From positions 1-9,616 of the forward strand of contig CAYGFI010000177.1 in NCBI GenBank assembly GCA_964349045.1: a stretch of DNA of 9,616 bases, read 5' to 3'. This DNA is from JACJXF01 sp964349045 (GTDB lineage Bacteria; Bacteroidota; Bacteroidia; Bacteroidales; GCA-2748055). A program made the position numbers and the translations under genes. Under the pieces are notes generated by a model. That model was not told the DNA's origin. It did no database searches and saw nothing but the letters and a program-made list of their open reading frames with translations. Within the stretch, counting starts at the first letter, position 1. Each line of letters starts with the position of its first letter. Below, piece by piece: positions 1 to 7,941 of the stretch.

Positions 1-1553
1 AAATGCTGGTAGAAGCCAGGTGGCCAAATATGTCATTTCCCGACCAGCTCTGGACGCGTTCGTGCTGGGCAACCGCTAAGGAAGGAAGCAGATATGGAAA
101 AATGGTGGACGATGAACTGGCGAAAACAGGTATTGACTGGACCGGGGCAATCGCTGTACTCAACGTGGCTCACCAGTTTGTTTCATGGACAAGACCGGTT
201 AAATCACATGGCGCCGGGACTAATACCTTTACTTACGAAAAGAATCTCAGCCCGATTACGTCTTATGCAGACAAAACAAAACAATGGGAGGACGATATTT
301 ACTATCTTACCGGCAAGCTCGAAGCACTGGATATGCCCGGGGAGTGGTTCCTGGATCGTGAAAATATGGAGCTCTATTTATGGACTCCCGATGGAAAAAA
401 TCCTGACAGTTATAAAATAAGTAATAAATCCAGGTATTATGCATTTAATATCACTGAAAAAGAGTTTATTTTCATTTCAGGTTTCCAATTTTCAGGAACT
501 ACAATACTGCTTAAGGATGTCAACCATTCAAAGGTTGAAAATTGCATCTTTATGTATCCAAGCTTTTCAAGGGAATTTAATGACCCGGATGCAAAAAAAA
601 CAACATCAGAAACAATTCTTTCCGGAAATAATAATATTTTTCGCAATAATTATATGGCATTTTCGCAAATGTCGGGTTTAAAAATCATGGGAGCAGGTAA
701 TATCATTGATAACAATATTATTCATGACGTAGCCTGGAACGGTGATGGCTGTGCAATTTCAATGAAATCAAATGCCAGGGAGGGTGAAACCAGCATAATA
801 TCTGGTAATACTGCCTATAATTCCGGTTATTCAATACTTCAGCCGGGAGGAAGCGGCGGATGGATCGTGAAATATAACCACTTCTATAATGCAGCCCTTA
901 TTTCGAAAGATTGTGCTGCGATCCAGACAGGTAGCTGGCATATCAGAGGCAGTGTGATCCATCATAACTGGGTACATGATTGTTTTGCATCCCGTGAACA
1001 GCAACCCGGTGGACTGGCAGGCGGATTGGGAATAAGAGGAGATGATCAGACACGTGGGCTCACTATTCATCATAACGTAGTCTGGAATTGCGGAAGAGAC
1101 GGGATTATTGTAAAAGGAGACAGCAACCGGGTTTATAATAATACGGTATTTAATATCGGGTCAAACGGGAGGGAAGGAAATTATATCAGCCTCCATGTTG
1201 AACCTGAACCCTTTAAACCCTGGCGCAACCAGGCTCCATTGCTGGAGATCCAGAATTTAAGCAGTCTGGTTATTAATAATGCAGCATTTAACATTTCAGG
1301 TGACAGGCAAGGAAATCCATTTACACCGGAGAAAAATCTGCAGTCGAATTATTTAAGTAAGGACCTGGGATTAAAAGACCCGGATAATTTTGATTTTTCT
1401 CCCAGGGAGGGCTCTCCCTTAATTGATGCCGGGGCAAAAATCCAGGATTTTACTGAAAATTTTAAAGGAAAATTTCCTGACATCGGAGCTTATGAATATG
1501 GCGACACATATTGGAAACCGGGAAGCTCTCTTGAACCAGTAAAGAATTTTTAA
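1..1553 (+). CDS. Right-handed parallel beta-helix protein, probable secreted carbohydrate-active enzyme (N-terminus cut by window edge)
   Basis: The frame is open from the window's first base, and the first visible residues (MLVEARWPNMS) read as the interior of a protein, so the ATG at position 3 is probably not the start. Numbering from that Met, residues 114-131 (EWFLDRENMELYLWTPDG) form a short beta segment that I recall from large beta-helix glycan enzymes. Residues 150-430 carry successive coils rich in Asn/His/Val, for example VIHHNWVHDC (318-327), TIHHNVVWNC (354-363) and RVYNNTVFNI (376-385), the look of PbH1 repeats. The C-terminus has the DIGAYEYG motif (493-500) often seen at the end of such helices. 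Acidic residues at coil turns (D248, D347, D348, D366) are possible catalytic or metal-binding positions, but I cannot assign them. The sulfatase and fucosidase context suggests a role on a sulfated fucose-rich glycan. GH141-like is one option; a polysaccharide lyase or a non-enzymatic beta-helix is not excluded. The fold is well supported, the activity is not. Confidence 0.8.
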   Translation, partial: MLVEARWPNMSFPDQLWTRSCWATAKEGSRYGKMVDDELAKTGIDWTGAIAVLNVAHQFVSWTRPVKSHGAGTNTFTYEKNLSPITSYADKTKQWEDDIYYLTGKLEALDMPGEWFLDRENMELYLWTPDGKNPDSYKISNKSRYYAFNITEKEFIFISGFQFSGTTILLKDVNHSKVENCIFMYPSFSREFNDPDAKKTTSETILSGNNNIFRNNYMAFSQMSGLKIMGAGNIIDNNIIHDVAWNGDGCAISMKSNAREGETSIISGNTAYNSGYSILQPGGSGGWIVKYNHFYNAALISKDCAAIQTGSWHIRGSVIHHNWVHDCFASREQQPGGLAGGLGIRGDDQTRGLTIHHNVVWNCGRDGIIVKGDSNRVYNNTVFNIGSNGREGNYISLHVEPEPFKPWRNQAPLLEIQNLSSLVINNAAFNISGDRQGNPFTPEKNLQSNYLSKDLGLKDPDNFDFSPREGSPLIDAGAKIQDFTENFKGKFPDIGAYEYGDTYWKPGSSLEPVKNF

Positions 1554-1580
1554 ATAATATAACCACATTCACTAAGAACC

Positions 1581-3032
1581 ATGTCAACTACTCAAAAAGT
1601 AACCGGTATACTTGCCGGAGGAATCGCAATTACATTTTCATTAACATCATGTAATTCTGAAAGAAAACCTGAAAAGCCTAATATAGTCTTCATTTTTGCG
1701 GATGATATGACATTCAGGTCTATTAATTCATTAGGCAATTCTGAAGTTCAGGCTCCCAATATAGATTACCTGGTTAGAAATGGAACTACATTTACCCATA
1801 CATATAATATGGGAGGCTGGAATGGAGCTATTTGTGTGGCATCGAGAGCACAACTCATTACCGGGTCTTTTATCTGGAGAGCTCAAAAAGAAGACGGTAT
1901 GATGCGAAAAGACTCGGTCTTACACAGACCCTTATGGGGCAACCTGATGAAAGAAGCAGGTTATGAAACCTATTTTACCGGGAAATGGCATATCAGGGAA
2001 GATGTCGCAAAAGTATTTGATCATGTGGTCCATGAACGACCGGGGATGCCGAACCAGACAGAAATTGGATACAACAGGCCTCTAAGTTCAAATGACACTA
2101 CCTGGCGTGCATGGGATACAACAAATGGAGGCCACTGGAAAGGTGGCAAACACTGGAGTGAGGTTCTGGGTGATGATGCTGTATCGTACCTGGAATCTGC
2201 ATCCGCGATTGAAAAACCTTTTTTTATGTACCTTGCATTTAATGCGCCTCATGATCCCCGTCAGTCCCCCAGATCATTTATTGAAAAATATCCGCTGGAA
2301 AACATTTCTGTTCCCGTAAACTTTCAACCCCTGTATCCGGATAAAGAATTGATCGGATGTGGGGAAGACCTCAGGGATGAAATGCTGGCACCTTTCCCAA
2401 GAACAGAATATGCTATAAAAGTTAACCGCCAGGAATATTATGCTCTCATTACACATATGGATCAACAAATAGGTCGAATTCTTGAAGCAATTAAAAAAAC
2501 GGGAAAAGAAAATAATACTTATATAATATTCACTGCAGACAACGGGCTTAACATTGGTGAACAAGGCTTGATGGGAAAACAGAATATGTATGAATGTAGC
2601 ATGCGGGTACCTTTTATAATTGTTGGCCCCGATATACCTAAAGATAAGAAAGTGGATGCAGATATTTATTTACAGGATGCCATGGCAACCTCACTCGAAC
2701 TGGCCGGTGTTGAAAAACCTGCTTTTATCGACTTTAACAGCATATTAAAACTTGCCAGGGGTGAAGAGACCGTATCACAGTATCCAGCTATTTATGGATG
2801 TTATATGGATTTTCAGCGAATGATCCGCAAAGACGGGTACAAACTTATTGTTTATCCTGGTGCAAAAAAGATGCTGCTTTATGAGGTAAATACAGATCCG
2901 ATGGAAATGAATAATCTTGCTGAAAAACCAGATTACAAGGAAAAAAGAAAAACTTTATTCCTTGATTTAATTGCCCTGCAAAAAGAGATGAATGATCCAT
3001 TGGACTTAACTACAATATTTCCGGTTGAATAG
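1581..3032 (+). CDS. S1-family sulfatase, predicted lipoprotein
   Basis: A formylglycine-dependent sulfatase of 483 residues, a usual length for family S1, hydrolysing sulfate esters from a sugar. The N-terminus has a hydrophobic segment ending in a lipobox (LTSC, Cys24), so it is probably lipid-anchored in the periplasm or on the cell surface. The metal-binding N-terminal motif is NIVFIFADD (34-42). The maturation motif is CVASRAQLITG (85-95), with Cys85 the residue oxidised to formylglycine and Arg89 following. It has Ala where the commoner form has Pro, a variant accepted in some S1 subfamilies. Other active-site candidates are K135-W-H137 (GKWH), H224 (NAPHDP), D320-N321 (TADNG) and K333 (MGKQ). 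All expected catalytic positions appear present, so I infer an active enzyme. It starts 27 bp after the beta-helix gene and is probably cotranscribed with it; a terminator follows. A cognate formylglycine-generating enzyme (anSME type in this phylum) is not in the window. Substrate and S1 subfamily cannot be read from sequence alone. Confidence 0.93.
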   Translation: MSTTQKVTGILAGGIAITFSLTSCNSERKPEKPNIVFIFADDMTFRSINSLGNSEVQAPNIDYLVRNGTTFTHTYNMGGWNGAICVASRAQLITGSFIWRAQKEDGMMRKDSVLHRPLWGNLMKEAGYETYFTGKWHIREDVAKVFDHVVHERPGMPNQTEIGYNRPLSSNDTTWRAWDTTNGGHWKGGKHWSEVLGDDAVSYLESASAIEKPFFMYLAFNAPHDPRQSPRSFIEKYPLENISVPVNFQPLYPDKELIGCGEDLRDEMLAPFPRTEYAIKVNRQEYYALITHMDQQIGRILEAIKKTGKENNTYIIFTADNGLNIGEQGLMGKQNMYECSMRVPFIIVGPDIPKDKKVDADIYLQDAMATSLELAGVEKPAFIDFNSILKLARGEETVSQYPAIYGCYMDFQRMIRKDGYKLIVYPGAKKMLLYEVNTDPMEMNNLAEKPDYKEKRKTLFLDLIALQKEMNDPLDLTTIFPVE

Positions 3033-3061
3033 ATTTCAACGGTCTGTCTTACAATATAATG

Positions 3062-3100
3062 TTCCCCTCCTGTACAATATGCAGGAGGGGAATTTTTTTT
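3062..3100 (+). terminator. Rho-independent terminator after the beta-helix/sulfatase operon
   Basis: A perfect 11-bp inverted repeat (TTCCCCTCCTG at 3062-3072 and its complement at 3082-3092) with a 9-nt loop is followed directly by eight T residues (3093-3100). It lies 29 bp after the sulfatase stop codon and 19 bp from the end of the convergent HTCS gene. The T-tract is only on the + side, so it should stop + strand transcription best. The stem could also slow transcription arriving from the HTCS side. Confidence 0.93.
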
Positions 3101-3119
3101 GGAAATTCGGTTGATTGAC

Positions 3120-6100
3120 TTATTTTTCTCCGTTCCTGAATCTGTATTCCTGGGGTGAAACACCAGTTTTTTGCTTGAAGGACTTGCTGAAATAGGAAGG
3201 ATTATTAAATCCTGAATTGAAACATATTTCCTTTATAGACAGATCGGATTCCCTCAACATCAAACAGGATTTTTCAATTTTATAATTATTAATATATTCT
3301 ATAGGGGGAGTCCCGGTAAGAGCCTTTATTTTTCTATAAATTTGAGTCGTACTCAACTTCATTAATTCGGAAAGAGTATTAACATTAAAATTAAAATTTG
3401 CGATATTTGATTCAATATGCTTATTTATTAACCTGATAAATGAATCGTCCCTGGAGCAGAACATGTCCTGGTCATTAATCTGAAAACTTCTTTCTTTAAA
3501 TTTTTTCTGTATAACCTGCCTGTTTTTAATGAGCCTGTTGACCTGGGCGATTAATACATCCATATTAAATGGCTTCACGACATATGCATCTGCACCGGAT
3601 TCATAACCTTTAATCTGATCTTCCCCTGAGGCTCTTGCAGTGAGCAAAATAACGGGGATATGACAGGTTTTGATATTATTCTTGATTTCCCGGCAAAAAA
3701 TGTATCCATTCATTTCCGGCATCATTATATCACTGATGATAATATCCGGAATATTCTTCTGTGCAAATTCCAATCCTGCTTTGCCATCGGGTGCAGTGTA
3801 AAAATTATAGATGGGGTCAAGTGTTGTGTGAAAAAATTCCCGGAGTTCGCTGTTATCTTCAACAAATAAAACATCAAGATCTTTTTTCTCCTCCAGACTT
3901 TTTGAAAGGGTTTGTCGCAGGGAAGTTCTTATTATTTTAGAACTTGGCTTTCCGGTTAACTGGTATTTCACATCATGAACTTTTTCTTCCTCATTCAATA
4001 AGACGTCCTCCTTGGGTATATAAAATGTAAAACGAACTCCCTCCTCCGGTGACGAACTTACTTCAATAAAGCCATGATGCAACTCAACAAGTGATTTGGT
4101 CAGGGATAAACCAATTCCTGATCCTCCTATGTTTTCCCGGATCTGGAAAAACCGTTCAAAAATTTTATCCAATTTATCATCAGGGATCTCAATTCCATCA
4201 TTGGTTACTGATGTCTTTACCCATGTAATTTCATTGAAAATCTCTCTTTCAGGGAATTTTTTCTTTTCAACAGACACGTTTATTTTAACATTTCCATTAT
4301 ATGAGGTGAATTTATATGCATTTGAAAAAAGATTATATAAAATCTGTTCCATTTTTAAGGGATCAAACCAGACTATCACCTCATTAACATCATATTCTTC
4401 CGTTAAATTAATGTTCTTTTCATTTTGTAATCCCTGGAAACCCATTAAAACTTCCTTTATAAATTTAACAATATCCTGGTTAACCGCATGAAGATTTAAT
4501 TTTCCAGTGCTTAACCTCCTGAAACTTAATAATTGTTCAATGAGGGTAAGGAGCCGATGACTGTTTTTGTATATAATTTGCAGGTGTTTTTTAACCTCAA
4601 TTTCTGAAAAATTCTTAGAATTAAAAATGGAATCAATAGGGGCTGTAATCAATGAAAGAGGAGTCTTCAGATCATGTGAAATATCTGTAAAAAATTGCAG
4701 CTTGGCTTCATTAATCTCCTCTATTTTCTGTTTCTCGAGTTTCTCCAGTTTAAGTGAATGTTTCAGGTTCTGACGGTAAAATAATAATCGCATTATTATT
4801 AATATTATCAAAACTGCAATAGTGAGAAAAACCAACTTAAATAAAAGAGTGCCATACCAGGGGTGAAGAATCCTGATTTTCAGCTGAATCGGATCTTTTA
4901 TCCATAAACCATCAGAATTACTTGCAAGAACATTTAATGTATAGGTACCGGGCATCAAATTTGAGTACATAATATACCTGCGCGATGCCAGTTGCTCATT
5001 CCAGTCATTATCAAAACCATCCAATTTAAAAGAAATTTCATTTTTTTCAGGATTGGAATACTGATGTACCGAAACTTCAACTCCAAATGTGTTTTCTTTA
5101 TGTGTCAGGGTAATCTGCTGCAGGCTGGATAAGGCTTTCGGTAATATAACCCGGCGATTTACAGAATCCCCGATAGATATTTCAGTATTTTTAATTTGTA
5201 AATTCCCGAAATTGACTTTAGGTAAAATAACGTCTTCCTTAATTCTCTCGGGATAAAAAACCATAAAGCCGTGTCTTGTTCCAAAATAAAATTCACCGGT
5301 AAAGGATTTAAAAAACGCGTTAACGAGAAAAACGTTGTCCGGTAACCCGTCAGAAGGCTTATAATTTATAAACTGATCGGTAGTCTTTCCCGGAGAATAA
5401 CGGCATATTCCACTGTTTGTGCTGATCCAATAATTCCCTGATGGATCCTTGAGAATTCCGAATACATTGGTCCCGGGTAATCCATCCTTAATATGAGTAA
5501 ATACAAAGTTTTCAGGATTTAATATATTAATCCCCCCACCCTGCGTTCCAATCCATATCTGATCCCTGGAAAAACTGATTAAACAGTTAATCTCATTATT
5601 ATTTAGATAATCTTTTTTTTGTCCGACTGCGGTAAAATGTTTGAATTTTAATACAGGTTTTATATCCGATATAAAATTATAAGAGTAAAATTCTTTCTCA
5701 AGTAAATTGAGCCCTCCATTTTCTGTTCCGACCCATAAATTATTAAAATCATCAATTAATATGGATGTGATTATCCTATCCGATAATGAGCCGGGTTCTT
5801 CCGTATGGGTATAATGATAAAACAGCATTTTATCTCTTTTATCATAGGGAATCAGGTACAAACCGTTATAGGATCCCAACCACATATTTGACCTTGGATC
5901 AATATAAATATACCGGATCGCTATAAAATCAACATCTTCCAAAAATCTTTTAAAATGCCATCGATCATTTTGCTTTATTGCCCTGATCAATCCGAAATTG
6001 GTTGCCAGCCAGAATTGATTGTTATTTTCTTTGCATATATGCCAGACAGAGTATTCCCTCATATTGATATTGAAAACTGAATCAAAACGGATATGGTCAA

Positions 6101-7241
6101 TCCGGTTGTTTTCTTTATTCCAGATCTCTAATCCGGAAAACAACGTCCCGATTAATATTTCCTTATCCGTTTCATTAAAACATAATATGGTATTAGACCT
6201 GATGGTATTTAAATCAAATGGATTGTAACTGTGCGAGTAAAATTGTTTTTGATTTAAATTTATAATGCTTACCCCTTCTCCTCCATGTCCAATCCATAAG
6301 TTCCCTGAAAAATCCTCATATAAGGAAAAAATTAAATCACTCAGGATGCTATTCTTTATTTCCGGGTTATAATTGTAATCGACGATACGGTTTTGAAAAA
6401 GGCTGTATTGTATCAACCCGCCATGCCTGGATCCTGCCCAAAGATTCCCGACATTATCTTTTAATAAAATGTCGATTGGGTCATTAAATTTCCTTTTGAG
6501 CAACAAGGATGATTTCTGAGTTTCAAAATCAAACTTAAACAAGCCTGTATTCGTTGTATAAAAAATTCCTGAGGTATCATCCAGGCAGATTGCTGTAATA
6601 TTATCTTTTAATGTTATTTTAGATTCAATTATTAATTTATTCCTCTCCAATCCTGCAAAATAAATATTTGACCCGCTATTTTCAGGAGAATAGGAAATTA
6701 GAATAAAACCGGAATTTATTATCAATAGTTTGTTAATATCATCATTACCAGGTAAGCCATTAATTTCAAGTTGTTTAAAACTCTCATCTGACATTTTACC
6801 AGTAGGATCAAGATAATAGATCTTATTAAGCGTATTAAAAAATAATTTATTTCCCGATTCCACATAGTCGATAATAAATTCCTGGCTGAATGAGAAATTT
6901 TTAAAATTGTCATATGAGTTATCATAAACACTAACTCCTTTCCCGCTTTGAACCCATAGATTACCTTTTGAATCACAAAATAGTTTCCTGCAATGTTTGG
7001 CGGGGAGTGATGTACTATCCCCAAGAACATGTTTGTAATTCTTTATGGTATAACCATCATATCTCATCAGTCCATCCCAGGTCGAAAACCAAATATACCC
7101 CATACTATCCTGGCTTATATCATTTATGGTACCATGATTGAGACCATCCAGGGTACTTAAATGCTTTATATTATATCCCTGGGAAAAAAGGCTGCCAACC
7201 CAAAAAATAAGGATTAAGAAATAAATCAGTTTGATTTTCAT
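3120..7241 (-). CDS. Hybrid two-component system sensor/regulator (HTCS) with AraC-type output
   Basis: This 1373-residue protein joins a periplasmic sensor, histidine kinase, receiver and DNA-binding domain in one chain. Residues 1-21 are a signal peptide or first membrane anchor (MKIKLIYFLILI...). Residues 22-700 hold beta-propeller (Reg_prop) repeats, seen as LW(I/V/A)G-type strands near 49, 95, 267, 315, 410, 453, 502, 562, 604 and 651. A Y_Y_Y domain (about 714-793) precedes a single membrane segment (798-822). The kinase has phospho-acceptor His856 (SHDLKTP), N-box Asn974 and a glycine-rich box SGIGL (1041-1045). The receiver has E1128-D1129, phospho-acceptor Asp1171, T1201 and K1223. 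The C-terminus (1271-1368) is an AraC/XylS two-helix-turn-helix domain. Such proteins bind a glycan fragment in the periplasm and activate nearby utilisation genes. The ATG at 7241 was chosen because it begins the signal sequence behind an A-rich leader. The ATG at 7259 (MATNKIMKIK...) is a real alternative, since AGGA lies 7 nt before it. The frame stays open to 7487, but that part does not resemble the family. Confidence 0.96.
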   Translation of the reverse strand: MKIKLIYFLILIFWVGSLFSQGYNIKHLSTLDGLNHGTINDISQDSMGYIWFSTWDGLMRYDGYTIKNYKHVLGDSTSLPAKHCRKLFCDSKGNLWVQSGKGVSVYDNSYDNFKNFSFSQEFIIDYVESGNKLFFNTLNKIYYLDPTGKMSDESFKQLEINGLPGNDDINKLLIINSGFILISYSPENSGSNIYFAGLERNKLIIESKITLKDNITAICLDDTSGIFYTTNTGLFKFDFETQKSSLLLKRKFNDPIDILLKDNVGNLWAGSRHGGLIQYSLFQNRIVDYNYNPEIKNSILSDLIFSLYEDFSGNLWIGHGGEGVSIINLNQKQFYSHSYNPFDLNTIRSNTILCFNETDKEILIGTLFSGLEIWNKENNRIDHIRFDSVFNINMREYSVWHICKENNNQFWLATNFGLIRAIKQNDRWHFKRFLEDVDFIAIRYIYIDPRSNMWLGSYNGLYLIPYDKRDKMLFYHYTHTEEPGSLSDRIITSILIDDFNNLWVGTENGGLNLLEKEFYSYNFISDIKPVLKFKHFTAVGQKKDYLNNNEINCLISFSRDQIWIGTQGGGINILNPENFVFTHIKDGLPGTNVFGILKDPSGNYWISTNSGICRYSPGKTTDQFINYKPSDGLPDNVFLVNAFFKSFTGEFYFGTRHGFMVFYPERIKEDVILPKVNFGNLQIKNTEISIGDSVNRRVILPKALSSLQQITLTHKENTFGVEVSVHQYSNPEKNEISFKLDGFDNDWNEQLASRRYIMYSNLMPGTYTLNVLASNSDGLWIKDPIQLKIRILHPWYGTLLFKLVFLTIAVLIILIIMRLLFYRQNLKHSLKLEKLEKQKIEEINEAKLQFFTDISHDLKTPLSLITAPIDSIFNSKNFSEIEVKKHLQIIYKNSHRLLTLIEQLLSFRRLSTGKLNLHAVNQDIVKFIKEVLMGFQGLQNEKNINLTEEYDVNEVIVWFDPLKMEQILYNLFSNAYKFTSYNGNVKINVSVEKKKFPEREIFNEITWVKTSVTNDGIEIPDDKLDKIFERFFQIRENIGGSGIGLSLTKSLVELHHGFIEVSSSPEEGVRFTFYIPKEDVLLNEEEKVHDVKYQLTGKPSSKIIRTSLRQTLSKSLEEKKDLDVLFVEDNSELREFFHTTLDPIYNFYTAPDGKAGLEFAQKNIPDIIISDIMMPEMNGYIFCREIKNNIKTCHIPVILLTARASGEDQIKGYESGADAYVVKPFNMDVLIAQVNRLIKNRQVIQKKFKERSFQINDQDMFCSRDDSFIRLINKHIESNIANFNFNVNTLSELMKLSTTQIYRKIKALTGTPPIEYINNYKIEKSCLMLRESDLSIKEICFNSGFNNPSYFSKSFKQKTGVSPQEYRFRNGEK

Positions 7242-7266
7242 GATTTTATTTGTTGCCATGATAGAA

Positions 7267-7270
7267 TCCT
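7267..7270 (-). promoter_or_regulatory. Possible Shine-Dalgarno sequence for an alternative HTCS start
   Basis: On the - strand this reads AGGA, 7 nt before the ATG at 7259. It supports a start six codons upstream of the one annotated. Because Bacteroidota rarely rely on Shine-Dalgarno pairing, and the ATG at 7241 has the A-rich upstream context typical of this group, the choice stays open. The mature protein would be the same. Confidence 0.3.
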
Positions 7271-7399
7271 GATGCCAACCGGGTGAAACACAAAAGTCAT
7301 TATATCCTGCATCTGAAACCATTCCAGGAATTAAGTCCAATTTATATATCAATTCCGCAAAAGATAAATAATTATTCCTTTTTGTTTTCCGGGAGGAAT

Positions 7400-7407
7400 C
7401 AAAGATA
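7400..7407 (-). promoter_or_regulatory. Candidate Bacteroidota -7 promoter element for the HTCS gene
   Basis: On the - strand these bases read TATCTTTG, an exact match to the Bacteroidota -7 consensus TAnnTTTG. Transcription would begin near 7393 and leave a leader of about 150 nt before the ATG at 7241. No clear TTTG -33 element stands at the usual distance upstream; only TTTC-like and more distant ATTG sequences do. An 8-bp match with two free positions in an AT-rich spacer can occur by chance. Confidence 0.3.
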
Positions 7408-7691
7408 AAAAAAGTTTGGTTAGGAAAGTTCTGAATCAATTTTCCGGGTCTGTTTAGTTTCTTTAAATTTCCCAGAAAGCAGTTCAAGATTTTTAAACAA
7501 TTAAAACAGCCTTTTTCTAATAAAAAAAGTATCGTAGTAGAGATTTTATAATTCCGGTACTACCCACCCGAACTAAAATGAATTGTCATTGGTAGTATTT
7601 AGGCCATTTCGGGGCCCATAATGTTATAATGACAATAAAGCAATGGTAAAATACAGGGATCTAATAAAAATTGAATACATGATATTAAAGG

Positions 7692-7841
7692 GGAGATTCC
7701 TCTCCGCTTAGGCGGATCGGAATGACAGGGCATTGTTGGTTAATGGAGTGAGGCGCGGAGCCCGCGCCTCACTCCCCCCAAAAAATTGAAGGTGTCATTC
7801 CGAATGAAATCCCGCAGAGCGGGAAGAAATGAGGAATCTCC
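7692..7841. repeat. 150-bp palindromic intergenic element with 11-bp terminal inverted repeats
   Basis: The element is bounded by GGAGATTCCTC (7692-7702) and its exact complement GAGGAATCTCC (7831-7841). Inside, CGGAATGACA (7718-7727) has its exact complement at 7793-7802. It is therefore two facing copies of one module, running from GAGATTCCTC to TGACA (7693-7727 on +, 7793-7840 on -), on either side of a GC-rich hairpin. Each module folds on itself: TCCGC-TTAG-GCGGA at 7703-7716 and TCCCGC-AGA-GCGGGA at 7810-7824. It carries no gene. The design resembles non-autonomous interspersed palindromes (REP- or MITE-like), but copy number in the genome cannot be seen here. Confidence 0.7.
7745..7775. 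repeat. Perfect 14-bp GC-rich hairpin
   Basis: GGAGTGAGGCGCGG (7745-7758) is followed by a 3-nt spacer (AGC) and its exact complement (7762-7775). It forms the centre of the palindromic element. It lacks a T-tract on the 3' side in either orientation: CCCC and a run of A follow on +, and CATTAACC follows on -. It is therefore not a classical terminator, though such a stable stem could stabilise or punctuate a transcript from the sulfatase/fucosidase operon. Confidence 0.85.
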
Positions 7842-7880
7842 AAGGGAATTACCTGGAAGCCTTCCTCCAAAAAAGGAAGT

Positions 7881-7918
7881 TGTCATGGGTAATGAAGCGG
7901 AGCGAAAAGAGGAATCTC
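7881..7918 (-). repeat. Third, divergent copy of the GAGATTCCTC...TGACA module
   Basis: On the - strand this starts with GAGATTCCTC (7918-7909) and ends with TGACA (7885-7881), the same ends as the two modules in the neighbouring palindrome. The interior differs (CGCTCCGCTTCATT region) and the CGGAA part next to TGACA is lost, so it appears to be an older or partial copy. A small hairpin (CTTCCT at 7861-7866 with AGGAAG at 7874-7879) lies just beside it. It ends 23 bp from the stop codon of the second sulfatase. Confidence 0.55.
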
Positions 7919-7941
7919 ACCTCGAATAGAAAAATCAACTA

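Larger units (their letters stand above)
7242..7691. other. Leader and upstream region of the HTCS gene, no gene seen
   Basis: No convincing coding region on either strand. The - strand frame of the HTCS stays open to 7487, but the 76 extra residues before the Met at 7259 precede the signal peptide and look like translated leader. The stretch is AT-rich and contains a possible -7 promoter element (7400-7407). It also has two pairs of short inverted repeats: TACTACC (7558-7564) with GGTAGTA (7591-7597), and ATTGTCATT (7582-7590) with its complement at 7628-7636. These may be regulator-binding or RNA-structure elements, or chance. Confidence 0.6.

Noticed and set aside
3..5. ATG at position 3 as the true start of the beta-helix gene
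   Set aside because: There are only two bases before it, no signal peptide follows, and the residues after it look like the inside of a domain. The gene is more likely cut by the window edge.
94..1073. Small overlapping frames inside the beta-helix gene
   Set aside because: They lie wholly within a well-supported coding region, show no recognisable motif and have no initiation context of their own.
3660..6228. Frames of 68-131 codons on the + strand opposite the HTCS gene
   Set aside because: They are antisense shadows of a gene with continuous domain structure, and their translations look like antisense of coding DNA.
7242..7487. N-terminal extension of the HTCS to 1455 residues
   Set aside because: The extra residues come before a clear signal peptide, which must be at the N-terminus to work, and they do not resemble the family. 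The region better fits a leader with a promoter.
7745..7780. GC-rich hairpin as an intrinsic terminator
   Set aside because: No T-tract follows the stem on either strand.
7692..7918. CRISPR array or transposon
   Set aside because: There are only three diverged modules in mixed orientation with no regular spacers and no cas or transposase gene.
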